Assembly: GCA_023418915.1 (NCBI GenBank)
Contig: JAEZYU010000064.1
Coordinates: 62,001-126,000 of the forward strand
Reading direction: 5' to 3'
Source of the DNA: Bacillota bacterium
GTDB lineage: Bacteria; Bacillota; Clostridia; Acetivibrionales; DTU013
DNA length: 64,000 nucleotides
Shown here in pieces: positions 33,193 to 42,253 of this stretch. The position numbers and the translations under genes were made by a program. Positions within the stretch are counted from its first letter, which is position 1, and each line of letters starts with the position of its first letter. Under the pieces are notes generated by a model, which ran no database searches, was not told where the DNA came from, and saw only the letters and a list, made by a program, of their open reading frames with translations.

Positions 33193-35379
33193 ATGGTGAA
33201 GGAGAAGTTGTGGGTCTATAAGGATATGGATGAGCAGGAAGTGGACAGGCTTGCAAAGGGTGCCGGTATATCGAGGCTTCTTGCGAGGATTTTTGTCAGC
33301 CGGGGCATTTTAGCTGAGGATGGAATAGAATATGTCAGAAGCTTTTTACAGCCTGACGCTGCCCGCCTGTACGATCCGTTCCTTATGGATGGCATGGACA
33401 TTGCTGTGGACAGGGTCACCAGAGCTGTCGGCAGCCGTGAGGATATACTTATTTATGGCGATTATGATGTGGATGGCGTGACAAGCACATCCGTACTGTA
33501 TAATTTTCTGACTTCGCGAGGTGCAGCTGTCAGTTATTTCATTCCGGACAGGATGGAGGACGGCTATGGACTGACTATGTCAAGTGCTGAAAAAGTCAAA
33601 GCGTTGGCGCCGTCACTAGTGATAACGGTGGACTGCGGCATTACATCAGCAGATGAAGTACAATATCTTATGGACTGCGGAATCGATGTCATTGTGACGG
33701 ATCACCATGAATGCAAGGATGTGCTGCCGGAGGCGACAGCGGTTTTGAACCCGCACAAGCCAGGCTGCAATTACCCGTTTATGGAGTTGTCGGGAGCGGG
33801 TGTCGCATTTAAGCTGATGCAGGGAATATGTATCAGGACAGGAAACACTGATTACATGAAATACATCGACCTGGTGGGTCTGTCCACGATCGCCGACATA
33901 GTTCCGCTTGTCGACGAGAACAGAATCATTGCGAGCCTTGGGCTAAAGGCGATGGAGACAACAAGTAATAAAGGGCTCGATGCGCTTATAAAGGTGGCGG
34001 GGTTTGCCGGTAAGGAGATAACGTCATACACAGCAGCATTCGGTCTGGCGCCGAGAGTAAATGCAGCAGGTCGTCTTGGCAGTGCTCAGAGGAGCGTCAG
34101 GCTGTTTACGACCGACGATAGAGTTTTGGCAGAAGCGTTGGCTAAAGAGCTTGATGATGAAAACAGGCTTCGCCAGACCACTGAGAACAGGATTCTGGAG
34201 GAAGCTGTCGAATATGTGGAGACAAATCTTGACCCGGTCAGGGAAAATGTGCTTGTTATCTCCGGGAAGGACTGGCATCACGGGGTTGTAGGCATCGTGT
34301 CGTCAAAGATAACCGAGCGATACAACAGGCCTAGTATAGTCATCTCAATAGAGGAGGACGGGATAGGTAAGGGTTCCGGAAGGAGTATCAGGAGCTTTAA
34401 TCTGTTTAAGGCTCTCTCAGGCTGCGAGGATCTGGTGGAAAGGTTCGGAGGTCATGAAATGGCGGCAGGCCTGACTATCAGCAGCAGTAATATAGACGAG
34501 CTGAGAAGGCGGCTCAATGCTTATGCGGATAGTGTCCTGACCGATGCTGATATGATGCCGTGCATTAGAGTCGATGCATTTCTTGAGCGGGGAGACATAA
34601 CCTTCGGAAGCGTAAGGGAGCTTGCCCAAATGGCGCCGTTCGGCGAGTCCAATCCAAATCCCAATTTCGGTTATGTGGCTTTCAGGATAACTGATATTAG
34701 AGCATTGAGCGGAGGCAGGCATCTGAAGCTGAAGGTCTGTGACGGAGGTTTTTCCATCGAGGCCATAGGTTTTAATCTGGGAGGGCTTGCGGACCGGTAT
34801 TCTGCCGGTGATGCAGTTGACCTGGTTTTTACTCCCGGGATCAATGAATGGAATGGAACAGAAAGGCTTCAGTTGTATATAAAGGACATCAGGAGCTGTG
34901 TTTTTACTAATCTCGACAAAAATATTGTTTTTAATATATCTAATGACTATAATAATATTGTCATGCGGCAAATAAGCGGTTTGGCAGGCCAGTACAGGCT
35001 TGATCCGACGGCATTGATCCCTGAAAGAGCGGAGCTCGAGGCCGTTTACCGGTATGTAAGGGCGCAGGGCAAGGCTGCAGGCGACGCACCGGCGTCATTC
35101 ACCATTGATGATCTGTATGGATTGAGTGCATTACTATCCGAAAAATGCAGTATCACGATGAATTACTTCAAGCTGAAGAAAGCGCTTGAGATTTTTGAGG
35201 AGCTTGGACTGCTGAAGCTTGAGGATACCGGCAGCGGGGCTATGGCCGTCAGCGTGGAACAAGGCGTTGAGAAGGTCGAACTGGAGTCGTCGAAGCTTTA
35301 CGCCGGGCTGCAGGCTGTCAGGAGCTGCTTCCGGCAGAAATGCCAGGACAGGAATAGCAAAGGTCAGCAACTAAAATAA
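33193..35379 (+). CDS. recJ: single-stranded-DNA-specific exonuclease RecJ
   Basis: 5'-3' ssDNA exonuclease for recombination and repair. DHH-family motifs: ILIYGDYDVDGVTSTSVLYN (motif I), VITVDCGIT, VIVTDHHECKD (DHH) and GLSTIADIVPLVDEN; the DHHA1 domain has a HGVVGIVSSKITERYNRPSI block and GSGRSIRSF. An OB-like domain and about 150 further residues follow, giving 728 residues, longer than E. coli RecJ but usual for Clostridia. ATG 33193. Followed by apt and relA on the same strand, the conserved Bacillota order. Confidence 0.95.
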   Translation: MVKEKLWVYKDMDEQEVDRLAKGAGISRLLARIFVSRGILAEDGIEYVRSFLQPDAARLYDPFLMDGMDIAVDRVTRAVGSREDILIYGDYDVDGVTSTSVLYNFLTSRGAAVSYFIPDRMEDGYGLTMSSAEKVKALAPSLVITVDCGITSADEVQYLMDCGIDVIVTDHHECKDVLPEATAVLNPHKPGCNYPFMELSGAGVAFKLMQGICIRTGNTDYMKYIDLVGLSTIADIVPLVDENRIIASLGLKAMETTSNKGLDALIKVAGFAGKEITSYTAAFGLAPRVNAAGRLGSAQRSVRLFTTDDRVLAEALAKELDDENRLRQTTENRILEEAVEYVETNLDPVRENVLVISGKDWHHGVVGIVSSKITERYNRPSIVISIEEDGIGKGSGRSIRSFNLFKALSGCEDLVERFGGHEMAAGLTISSSNIDELRRRLNAYADSVLTDADMMPCIRVDAFLERGDITFGSVRELAQMAPFGESNPNPNFGYVAFRITDIRALSGGRHLKLKVCDGGFSIEAIGFNLGGLADRYSAGDAVDLVFTPGINEWNGTERLQLYIKDIRSCVFTNLDKNIVFNISNDYNNIVMRQISGLAGQYRLDPTALIPERAELEAVYRYVRAQGKAAGDAPASFTIDDLYGLSALLSEKCSITMNYFKLKKALEIFEELGLLKLEDTGSGAMAVSVEQGVEKVELESSKLYAGLQAVRSCFRQKCQDRNSKGQQLK

Positions 35380-35401
35380 TTAAAGCCGGGGGGAATTCAT
35401 A

Positions 35402-35917
35402 ATGGATCTGAAGGAAAAACTCAGGCATGTACCGGATTTTCCGAAGAAGGGCATTGATTTTATCGATATAACTACCGTACTGCAGGACAGGGAAGCGCTT
35501 AGACAAAGTGTGGATGAGATGAAAAAGTTTGCTGAGGAGCTGGGCGATTTTGACCTGATCGTAGGTCCTGAGTCAAGGGGCTTTATATTCGGAACGCCGT
35601 TGGCCTATGCAATGAACAAGGGCTTTGTGCCGATCAGGAAAAAGGGAAAGCTGCCTTACAATACCGTTAGTATACAGTATCAGCTGGAATATGGCATGGA
35701 TACACTGGAAATCCATGAGGATTCAGTCAAGCCCGGCCAGAGGGTGCTGATAGTAGATGATCTGCTGGCAACAGGCGGCACAACTGAGTCCAACGTAAAG
35801 CTGGTGGAGAAGCTCGGCGGCATAGTAGTTGGGCTGGTTTTCTTCATAGAGCTCGGGTTTTTAAACGGCAGAGACAGACTTAAGGGCTATGAGGTCAGGT
35901 CGATAGTGAAATTCTAG
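35402..35917 (+). CDS. apt: adenine phosphoribosyltransferase
   Basis: Salvages adenine with PRPP to AMP. The PRPP motif VLIVDDLLATGGTTESNVKL, flexible loop RKKGKLPYNTVS, and VGPESRGFIFGTPLAYA are intact. 171 residues, typical. ATG with a G-rich site (GGGGGG) 8 nt upstream. Sits 22 nt after recJ and 32 nt before relA; the three form a likely operon linking repair, purine salvage and the stringent response. Confidence 0.96.
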   Translation: MDLKEKLRHVPDFPKKGIDFIDITTVLQDREALRQSVDEMKKFAEELGDFDLIVGPESRGFIFGTPLAYAMNKGFVPIRKKGKLPYNTVSIQYQLEYGMDTLEIHEDSVKPGQRVLIVDDLLATGGTTESNVKLVEKLGGIVVGLVFFIELGFLNGRDRLKGYEVRSIVKF

Positions 35918-35949
35918 GGGCTGCGGCATATGTTTATTTGGAGGCAGGG

Positions 35950-38139
35950 ATGGACAACCGGTATAAGAAGCTGAAAGAAAAAATCAAAAAATATAATCCC
36001 GGCTGTGATACCGAATTGCTCGACAAGGCTTATGCTATGGCCAAAAAGGCTCATGAAGGACAGCTCAGGGAATCCGGTGAACCGTACATCATTCATCCGG
36101 TTGAGGTAGCTCATATACTGGCTGATCTTGAGCTCGACTGCACTGCTGTAATTGCAGGTCTTTTGCATGACACCGTTGAGGATACCAACTGCACTTTTGA
36201 TGAGATAAAGGAACAGTTTGGCGAAACTGCGGCTATGCTGGTGGATGGGGTGACAAAGCTTGACAGGATACCATACACCACAAAGGAGGAACAGCAGGCA
36301 GAAAACCTGAGAAAAATGTTCCTTGCCATGGCGAAGGATATCCGTGTCATACTCATAAAGCTTGCCGACCGTGAGCACAACATGCACACGCTCAAATACA
36401 TGCCTCATGACAAGCAGGTCGAAAAAGCGAGAGAATCGCTGGAGATATATGCTCCGCTGGCACACAGGCTCGGTATTTCAAGGGTGAAGTGGGAGCTTGA
36501 GGACAGCAGCCTGCGTTATCTGCATCCGAAGGAATATTATGACCTTGTTGAAAGGATTTCTAAAAAGCGCCGCGAACGTGAAGCATATATTACCAGCATT
36601 ATTAATGAAATAAATGAAAAAACGACAGAGCTCGGAATAGAAACACAAATCGACGGCCGTCCGAAGCATTTCTACAGTATTTTTCGCAAGATGCAGCAGC
36701 AGAATAAAACACTGGATCAGATATATGACCTTTTTGCGGTGCGCGTTATAGTCAATTCTGTGAAAAACTGTTATGCGGTCCTTGGACTTGTGCATGAGCT
36801 CTTCAAGCCCATGCCGGGCAGGTTCAAGGATTATATTGCCATGCCGAAGCCAAACATGTACCAGTCGCTGCACACAACGCTGATAGGCCACGACGGCCAC
36901 CCGTTCGAGGTGCAGATAAGGACATGGGACATGCATAAGGTGGCTGAGTTCGGTATCGCAGCACATTGGAAGTATAAGGAGGGCACGTCGGGCAAAAGCG
37001 AGCTGGACAACAAGCTTGCATGGCTGCGCCAGATGCTGGAGTGGCAGAAGGAAGCAAGGGATGCCAATGAGTTTGTTGAGACGGTAAAGGTCGACCTGTT
37101 TGCCGATGAGGTTTTTGTGTTTACACCCAAGGGCGATGTTATGAATCTGCCGATCGGATCAAATCCGATAGATTTTGCATATGCTATTCACAGCGCTGTG
37201 GGAAATAAAATGATGGGCGCAAGGGTGAACGGTGAGATCGTCAAGCTCAATTACCAGCTGAAAAACGGCGATATAGTGGAGATACTGACCTCATCCGGTG
37301 TCCACGGACCGAGCCGCGACTGGCTGAAGATAGTAAAGAGCTCACAGGCGCGAAACAAGATAAATCAGTGGTTTAAAAAGGAGAACAGGGAGGAGAACAT
37401 CCTCAGGGGCAAGGAAAATATCGACAGGGAGCTTAAAAAGCAGGGCATGTTGTACAACCAGCTTTTTAAAAGCGACTGGATCGAGGTAATGCTGAGGAAG
37501 TATAACTTCAATTCCCTGGATGATATGTTCTCTGCAGTGGGATACGGCGGTATCGGAGCGAGCAAGATCATATCAAGGCTCCGGGAGGAATACAGGAAAA
37601 CGCTCAAGCCGGAGGAGCTGAAGGAGGAGCTGGAGCACGAGCAGCTTCTCAAGCAGGATAAGGACAAGGATAAGAAGAAAAAGAGCATACCGGAGAACGG
37701 TATTATAGTAAAAGGCATAGAAAACTGCCTGGTAAGGCTGTCGCGATGCTGCAACCCAGTGCCCGGCGATGATATCATTGGGTATATCACCAGAGGACGA
37801 GGCGTTTCGGTCCACAGAAGCGACTGTATCAATGTATCCAGCAGCCGCGGCGAGGAAGAGCGTTTGATTGAGGTGAAGTGGTACACGGCGATCAATGTGG
37901 CTTACAAAGCGGACATTACCGTTATGGCAAACGACAGGACGCAGCTGCTTATGGAGGTGACCAATACCATAGGCGAGGCGAAGATACCGCTGAAGGCGAT
38001 GAACGCAAGGACTACGCGCGATCAGATAGCTATGATCGGTCTGACGCTGGAGATCACCGATACCGAGCAGCTTGATAAGATAATCAAGAAGCTGCGTAAG
38101 GTGGATGGTGTGTTTGAAGTCACCAGAAACAAGCAATGA
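35950..38139 (+). CDS. relA: bifunctional (p)ppGpp synthetase/hydrolase
   Basis: Rel enzyme of the stringent response. HD hydrolase domain: HEGQLRESGEPYIIHPVEVA and intact HDTVED (about residues 73-78), so hydrolysis should be active. Synthetase: GRPKHFYSIFRKMQ and MPKPNMYQSLHTTLIG. TGS domain: DEVFVFTPKGDVMNLPIGSN; C-terminal zinc-finger-like CCNPVPGDDIIGYITRGRG and ACT domain (from about residue 655). 729 residues. ATG 35950 lies 5 nt behind GGAGG; TTG 35938 overlaps that site. Its last 13 codons and stop are repeated in frame directly downstream. Confidence 0.96.
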   Translation: MDNRYKKLKEKIKKYNPGCDTELLDKAYAMAKKAHEGQLRESGEPYIIHPVEVAHILADLELDCTAVIAGLLHDTVEDTNCTFDEIKEQFGETAAMLVDGVTKLDRIPYTTKEEQQAENLRKMFLAMAKDIRVILIKLADREHNMHTLKYMPHDKQVEKARESLEIYAPLAHRLGISRVKWELEDSSLRYLHPKEYYDLVERISKKRREREAYITSIINEINEKTTELGIETQIDGRPKHFYSIFRKMQQQNKTLDQIYDLFAVRVIVNSVKNCYAVLGLVHELFKPMPGRFKDYIAMPKPNMYQSLHTTLIGHDGHPFEVQIRTWDMHKVAEFGIAAHWKYKEGTSGKSELDNKLAWLRQMLEWQKEARDANEFVETVKVDLFADEVFVFTPKGDVMNLPIGSNPIDFAYAIHSAVGNKMMGARVNGEIVKLNYQLKNGDIVEILTSSGVHGPSRDWLKIVKSSQARNKINQWFKKENREENILRGKENIDRELKKQGMLYNQLFKSDWIEVMLRKYNFNSLDDMFSAVGYGGIGASKIISRLREEYRKTLKPEELKEELEHEQLLKQDKDKDKKKKSIPENGIIVKGIENCLVRLSRCCNPVPGDDIIGYITRGRGVSVHRSDCINVSSSRGEEERLIEVKWYTAINVAYKADITVMANDRTQLLMEVTNTIGEAKIPLKAMNARTTRDQIAMIGLTLEITDTEQLDKIIKKLRKVDGVFEVTRNKQ

Positions 38140-38189
38140 TATAAAGTAGATGGTGTGTTTGAAGTCGCCGGATACAAGCAATGATATAA
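38100..38189 (+). repeat. 45-bp tandem duplication of the relA 3' end
   Basis: Two copies with a 45-nt period: 38100-38144 (the relA end with stop) and 38145-38189. The second keeps the relA frame and reads KVDGVFEVAGYKQ then stop, differing at three residues from the first. It was probably created by duplication and is now drifting. Confidence 0.88.
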
Positions 38190-38218
38190 AAGGAAGACTA
38201 CAGAAGAGGGAATTGACA

Positions 38219-38845
38219 ATGATATTGAAGGTTATCAATACAGGCATGCTGGATTCTAATTGCTATATTCTTGGAGAAGACGGCGAAGCTGCCGTGATCG
38301 ATCCGGGAGCGGATATCAAAGATATTGCAGCAATACTGGATCAGCATGACCTGACGTTAAAATACATAATACTGACTCACGCCCACATAGATCATATAGC
38401 TGAGGTTGATGAGTTACGAAGCTCCAGAGGAGGAAAGGCAGTAGTACATGAGGATGATGCGCCGCTTCTGGGTGATTCGCTTCTCAACGGCTCAGCTTTG
38501 TTCGGCAGGGACAGTGTTTTCAAAGATGCAGATATTTGTGTCAGGGATGGCCATATACTGCAGTTGGGCTGCACAAAGCTCAATATTATACATACTCCAG
38601 GTCATACCCCGGGAGGTATTTGCATTTTTGTGAAGGATCCTGATGGGATCGGAAGCTGTATTTTTTCAGGAGATACTCTGTTCAGGCTCGGGATAGGAAG
38701 GACAGATCTGGGCGCAGGTGATTACGACCGACTGATTGCATCGCTGAGAAGGTTGATGGAGCTGGGGGATGATATCAAGGTTTATCCGGGGCATGGATCT
38801 GCAACCGATATTGGCTACGAAAGAAGCTTCAACCCATGGCTGTGA
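38219..38845 (+). CDS. metallo-beta-lactamase-fold hydrolase (glyoxalase II-like)
   Basis: 208-residue cytosolic zinc hydrolase. Metal motifs: ILTHAHIDHIAEV (HxHxDH, about residues 54-60), IIHTPGHTPGGICIFV, FSGDTLFRLGIGRTDL and YPGHGSATDIG. The N-terminal start VINTGMLDSNCYILGEDGE is typical of the YcbL/GloB-like subgroup found between relA and hisS in Bacillota. ATG 38219 follows GAGGG; the frame start at 38150 lies in the duplicated relA end. The substrate is not predictable; thioester hydrolysis is the usual guess. Confidence 0.88.
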   Translation: MILKVINTGMLDSNCYILGEDGEAAVIDPGADIKDIAAILDQHDLTLKYIILTHAHIDHIAEVDELRSSRGGKAVVHEDDAPLLGDSLLNGSALFGRDSVFKDADICVRDGHILQLGCTKLNIIHTPGHTPGGICIFVKDPDGIGSCIFSGDTLFRLGIGRTDLGAGDYDRLIASLRRLMELGDDIKVYPGHGSATDIGYERSFNPWL

Positions 38846-38949
38846 TTCTGTCAGGCTGTATAGCAGATGACTTCAACACATGGCTGTAAAGCAGATGATT
38901 TTCTCATTCAGGAAGCGGGGCAATAGCAGGGCGAAAAATGGGTGTACTA

Positions 38950-38978
38950 TTGACAATTTGACCCATAGTGATTAAAAT
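38950..38978 (+). promoter_or_regulatory. sigma-A promoter of hisS-aspS
   Basis: TTGACA (38950-38955), 17-nt spacer, TAAAAT (38973-38978). Transcription would start near 38985, a few bases before a hairpin with a T run. Confidence 0.75.
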
Positions 38979-38987
38979 ATACATAAT

Positions 38988-39035
38988 CTCTCGTCCTTGA
39001 CTCGCTTGTCTGACGAGAGTTTTATTTATTTATAG
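38988..39035 (+). terminator. terminator-like hairpin in the hisS leader
   Basis: Perfect 8-bp stem CTCTCGTC/GACGAGAG (38988-38995 and 39012-39019) with a 16-nt loop, then TTTTATTTATTTA. It lies at the very start of the predicted transcript and about 75 nt before the hisS ribosome binding site, so it could attenuate hisS-aspS. Alternatively it ends a short upstream transcript. No T-box stems or antiterminator T-box sequence are present. Confidence 0.6.
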
Positions 39036-39109
39036 GGCATCCGTGGACATAATAAATATTGGGCATTTATTTATTCGATAGAGGCCGGACTACATATCAG
39101 GAGGTAAAC

Positions 39110-40372
39110 ATGAAGATTCAAGCGCCAAAGGGAACTCGCGACATACTCCCTTCAGAGATTCACAGGTGGCAGTATGTCAGCAGAGCATTTGCCAGACTTT
39201 GCGATTGCTTTGGATATAAGGAGATAAGGATACCTGTATTTGAACATACGGAGCTTTTTCAAAGAGGTGTCGGTGATACTACCGATATCGTACAGAAGGA
39301 GATGTACACCTTTGACGACAAGGGCGGCAGGAGCATTTCACTTAGGCCGGAGGGAACAGCCGGTGTGGTGAGGAGCTATATCGAAAACGGCATGTCATCG
39401 CTTGCGCAGCCCATAAAGCTGTACTATGATATTACGGCTTACAGGTATGAAAATGTACAGAAGGGGCGCTACAGGGAATTCCATCAGTTTGGTGTGGAAG
39501 CGTTTGGAGCTGCCGGGCCGGAGATCGATGTTGAGATCATTAGTATATTATATATGTTTTTTGAAAAGCTGGGATTGAGACAGACCGGTCTTAATATCAA
39601 CAACATTGGCTGTCCAGTTTGCAGGTCGAAATACCATGAGAAGCTTAAGGAATATTTCCGGCCTCACTTGACGGAGCTGTGCGGTGACTGCATGAACAGA
39701 TTCGAAAAAAATCCTCTGAGGATAATCGATTGTAAAAATGAAGGCTGCAAAAAACTTATCGCAAACGCCCCTGTTCTTTTAGACAATTTATGTGAGGAGT
39801 GCAGCTCGCACTTTGAAGGCCTCAAATCAGGTCTTGATAATTTGGACATAAAATACAGCATTGACCCGAGTATTGTCAGGGGTCTGGATTATTATACAAA
39901 AACTGTGTTTGAGTTTGTTTCTGAAAATGGGGGATCTCAGGGTACCATATGCGGAGGCGGCAGATACGACGGTCTGGTAGAGGATTGCGGAGGTCCGACT
40001 ACTCCAGGCATTGGATTTGCTCTGGGGGTAGAGAGACTGCTGATGGAACTGGACAGTCAGGGGATAAAAATTGCAGAGCCAGGTTCTCCGGATATCTATA
40101 TCGCCACTTTGGGGCAGAAGGCCATTGATTTTGCGCAGGAGCTCGTTTACAGACTAAGAGGGTTTGGTGTGAAGGCTGAGACGGATCTTATGGAAAGAAG
40201 CCTGAAGGCTCAGATGAAGTATGCGGATAAGAAAGGTTTTTCATATACGATAGTGCTGGGCGACGATGAGATAGAAGCCGGCAAAGGCGTTTTGAAGGAT
40301 ATGAGGAACGGCGAACACAAGGATGTGAGCCTGGACTCCATTGTCGACAGGCTGAAGAATCATGCAAAATAA
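39110..40372 (+). CDS. hisS: histidyl-tRNA synthetase
   Basis: Class II synthetase for tRNA-His. Motif 1/2 regions APKGTRDILPSEIHRWQYVS, SLRPEGTAGVVRSYIENG and YRYENVQKGRYREFHQFGVE, and the HisRS-specific GLDYYTKTVFEFV. Between motif 2 and that segment a Cys-rich insertion (CPVCRSKYHEKL, CGDC, CKNEGCKKL, CEEC) could bind zinc, as in many clostridial HisRS. C-terminal anticodon domain present. ATG 39110 with AGGAGG; 420 residues. Precedes aspS by 42 nt. Confidence 0.96.
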   Translation: MKIQAPKGTRDILPSEIHRWQYVSRAFARLCDCFGYKEIRIPVFEHTELFQRGVGDTTDIVQKEMYTFDDKGGRSISLRPEGTAGVVRSYIENGMSSLAQPIKLYYDITAYRYENVQKGRYREFHQFGVEAFGAAGPEIDVEIISILYMFFEKLGLRQTGLNINNIGCPVCRSKYHEKLKEYFRPHLTELCGDCMNRFEKNPLRIIDCKNEGCKKLIANAPVLLDNLCEECSSHFEGLKSGLDNLDIKYSIDPSIVRGLDYYTKTVFEFVSENGGSQGTICGGGRYDGLVEDCGGPTTPGIGFALGVERLLMELDSQGIKIAEPGSPDIYIATLGQKAIDFAQELVYRLRGFGVKAETDLMERSLKAQMKYADKKGFSYTIVLGDDEIEAGKGVLKDMRNGEHKDVSLDSIVDRLKNHAK

Positions 40373-40414
40373 CCGGAGAGAGTGTTACAGACATTAAGAT
40401 AGGAGATGGCTTTT

Positions 40415-42205
40415 ATGGGAGAGACGATATACGGGTTGAATAGGACTCACAGATGCACTGAACTCAGTGCTGCAGATATTGGCAAAAAAGTTACCGTTAT
40501 GGGATGGGCTCACAAGCGAAGGAATCTCGGCAGTCTCATATTTGTTGACCTGAGGGATAGGACAGGGCTGCTTCAGATAGTTTTCAACAACTTAACGGAT
40601 AAGGAAGTCTTCGAGAAGGCGGAAACCATACGCAATGAATTTGTACTGGCAGTCGTAGGTGAGGTTGCCCCAAGGGCTCCCGAAGCCATCAATCCGTCGA
40701 TGAAAACGGGTGAAATTGAAGTAATCGTTTCTGAACTGAGGGTCTTGAGTAAGGCTGAGACGCCTCCGATGCATATAGAAGAGGATTCAGGCGTCAATGA
40801 GGCAATGAGGCTCAAGTACAGGTATCTTGATCTGAGAAGGCCTGATATGCAGGCTGGATTGATGCTGCGCCACAGAGTGGCAAAGATAGCAAGAGACTAT
40901 TTTGATCAGAATGGATTTTTGGAAATTGAGACGCCGATGCTCATCAAGAGTTCTCCGGAGGGTGCAAGGGACTATCTTGTGCCGAGCAGGGTGCACCCGG
41001 GCAAATTCTATGCGCTGCCGCAATCACCGCAGCTTTTCAAGCAGCTGCTGATGGTGTCGGGCTTTGATCGGTACATTCAGATAGTGAAGTGCTTCAGAGA
41101 CGAGGATCTGAGAGCCGACAGGCAGCCCGAATTCACGCAGATCGATCTGGAAATGTCCTTTGTCAATGTGGATGATGTGCTCACAGTCAACGAGGGCTTC
41201 ATTAAAAAATCTTTTAAAGAAGCGCTGGGAGTTGAGCTTGAGACACCTTTTCTCAGGATGCCGTACAGTGAAGCAATGGAAAGGTTTGGCTCGGATAAAC
41301 CGGATATAAGGTTTGGTATGGAGCTGGTGAATGTTTCGGATCTTGTCGCAGGATGCGGCTTTAAGGTGTTTGCCGATGCGGTCACAAACGGCGGAAGTGT
41401 CCGCGCCATAAACGCAAAAGGCTGCGGAAAGTTCAGCAGGAAGGAGATCGACAGTCTGGTCGAATTCGTAAAGACTTACAGGGCGAAGGGCATGGCCTGG
41501 ATAGCCGTGGAGGAGAATGACATCAGGTCGTCTATTACAAAGTTCTTTAATGAAGGTGAAATGAAGGCGCTGTTGGATAGGACTGCTGCAAAACCGGGAG
41601 ACCTGATCTGCTTTGTTGCTGACAGGAACGAGGTTGTATTTGACTCGCTCGGTGCGCTCAGGGTCGAGATAGCAAGGCGGCTTGACATTTTGAACAATAA
41701 GGAATTCAAGTTCCTTTGGGTGACTGAATTCCCGCTGCTTGAGTATGATGATGAGGAAAAGCGCTGGGTAGCCAAACATCATCCATTTACATCACCTATG
41801 GATGAGGATCTGGAGTATCTTGACAGCGACCCGGGCAGGGTTCGAGCAAAGGCTTATGATATAGTGCTCAACGGTACGGAGCTCGGAGGCGGCAGCATAA
41901 GGATACACATGCAGGAGCTGCAGTCGAGGATGTTCAAGCTCCTTGGCTTTACACAGGAGGAGGCCTGGGCGAAATTTGGATACCTGCTTGAGGCATTCAG
42001 ATATGGTGTACCGCCCCATGGCGGCATGGCTTATGGGTTGGACAGGATGATCATGCTCATGGCTGGCAAGAGCCACATCAGAGATGTTATTGCGTTTCCG
42101 AAGGTGCAGAACGCATCGGATCTTATGACCAATGCGCCTGATGTGGTGGACTTGAAGCAGCTTGAGGAGCTGCACCTGAAGGTGACCGAGGAGCCGCAGG
42201 AGTGA
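40415..42205 (+). CDS. aspS: aspartyl-tRNA synthetase
   Basis: Bacterial-type AspRS. N-terminal OB domain with GWAHKRRNLGSLIFVDLRDR, class II core with the flipping loop and YALPQSPQLFKQLLMVSGFD, motif 2 in KCFRDEDLRADRQPEFTQID, a GAD insertion domain, and motif 3 PPHGGMAYGLDRMIMLMAG. About 596 residues. AGGAG at 40401 abuts ATG 40406 but is 9 nt from ATG 40415, so I prefer the latter. Whether it also charges tRNA-Asn cannot be decided here. The 3' end is tandemly duplicated. Confidence 0.96.
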   Translation: MGETIYGLNRTHRCTELSAADIGKKVTVMGWAHKRRNLGSLIFVDLRDRTGLLQIVFNNLTDKEVFEKAETIRNEFVLAVVGEVAPRAPEAINPSMKTGEIEVIVSELRVLSKAETPPMHIEEDSGVNEAMRLKYRYLDLRRPDMQAGLMLRHRVAKIARDYFDQNGFLEIETPMLIKSSPEGARDYLVPSRVHPGKFYALPQSPQLFKQLLMVSGFDRYIQIVKCFRDEDLRADRQPEFTQIDLEMSFVNVDDVLTVNEGFIKKSFKEALGVELETPFLRMPYSEAMERFGSDKPDIRFGMELVNVSDLVAGCGFKVFADAVTNGGSVRAINAKGCGKFSRKEIDSLVEFVKTYRAKGMAWIAVEENDIRSSITKFFNEGEMKALLDRTAAKPGDLICFVADRNEVVFDSLGALRVEIARRLDILNNKEFKFLWVTEFPLLEYDDEEKRWVAKHHPFTSPMDEDLEYLDSDPGRVRAKAYDIVLNGTELGGGSIRIHMQELQSRMFKLLGFTQEEAWAKFGYLLEAFRYGVPPHGGMAYGLDRMIMLMAGKSHIRDVIAFPKVQNASDLMTNAPDVVDLKQLEELHLKVTEEPQE

Positions 42206-42253
42206 GCGGATATTTATATGAATCATGAGCCGCAGGAGTGAGCGGATATTTAT
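42191..42253 (+). repeat. 36-nt-period duplication of the aspS 3' end
   Basis: A 27-bp unit (42191-42217) containing the last aspS codons and stop recurs at 42227-42253. The period is 36 nt, so the second copy is in frame and again ends EPQE then stop. It runs into the lepB start region. Confidence 0.88.
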
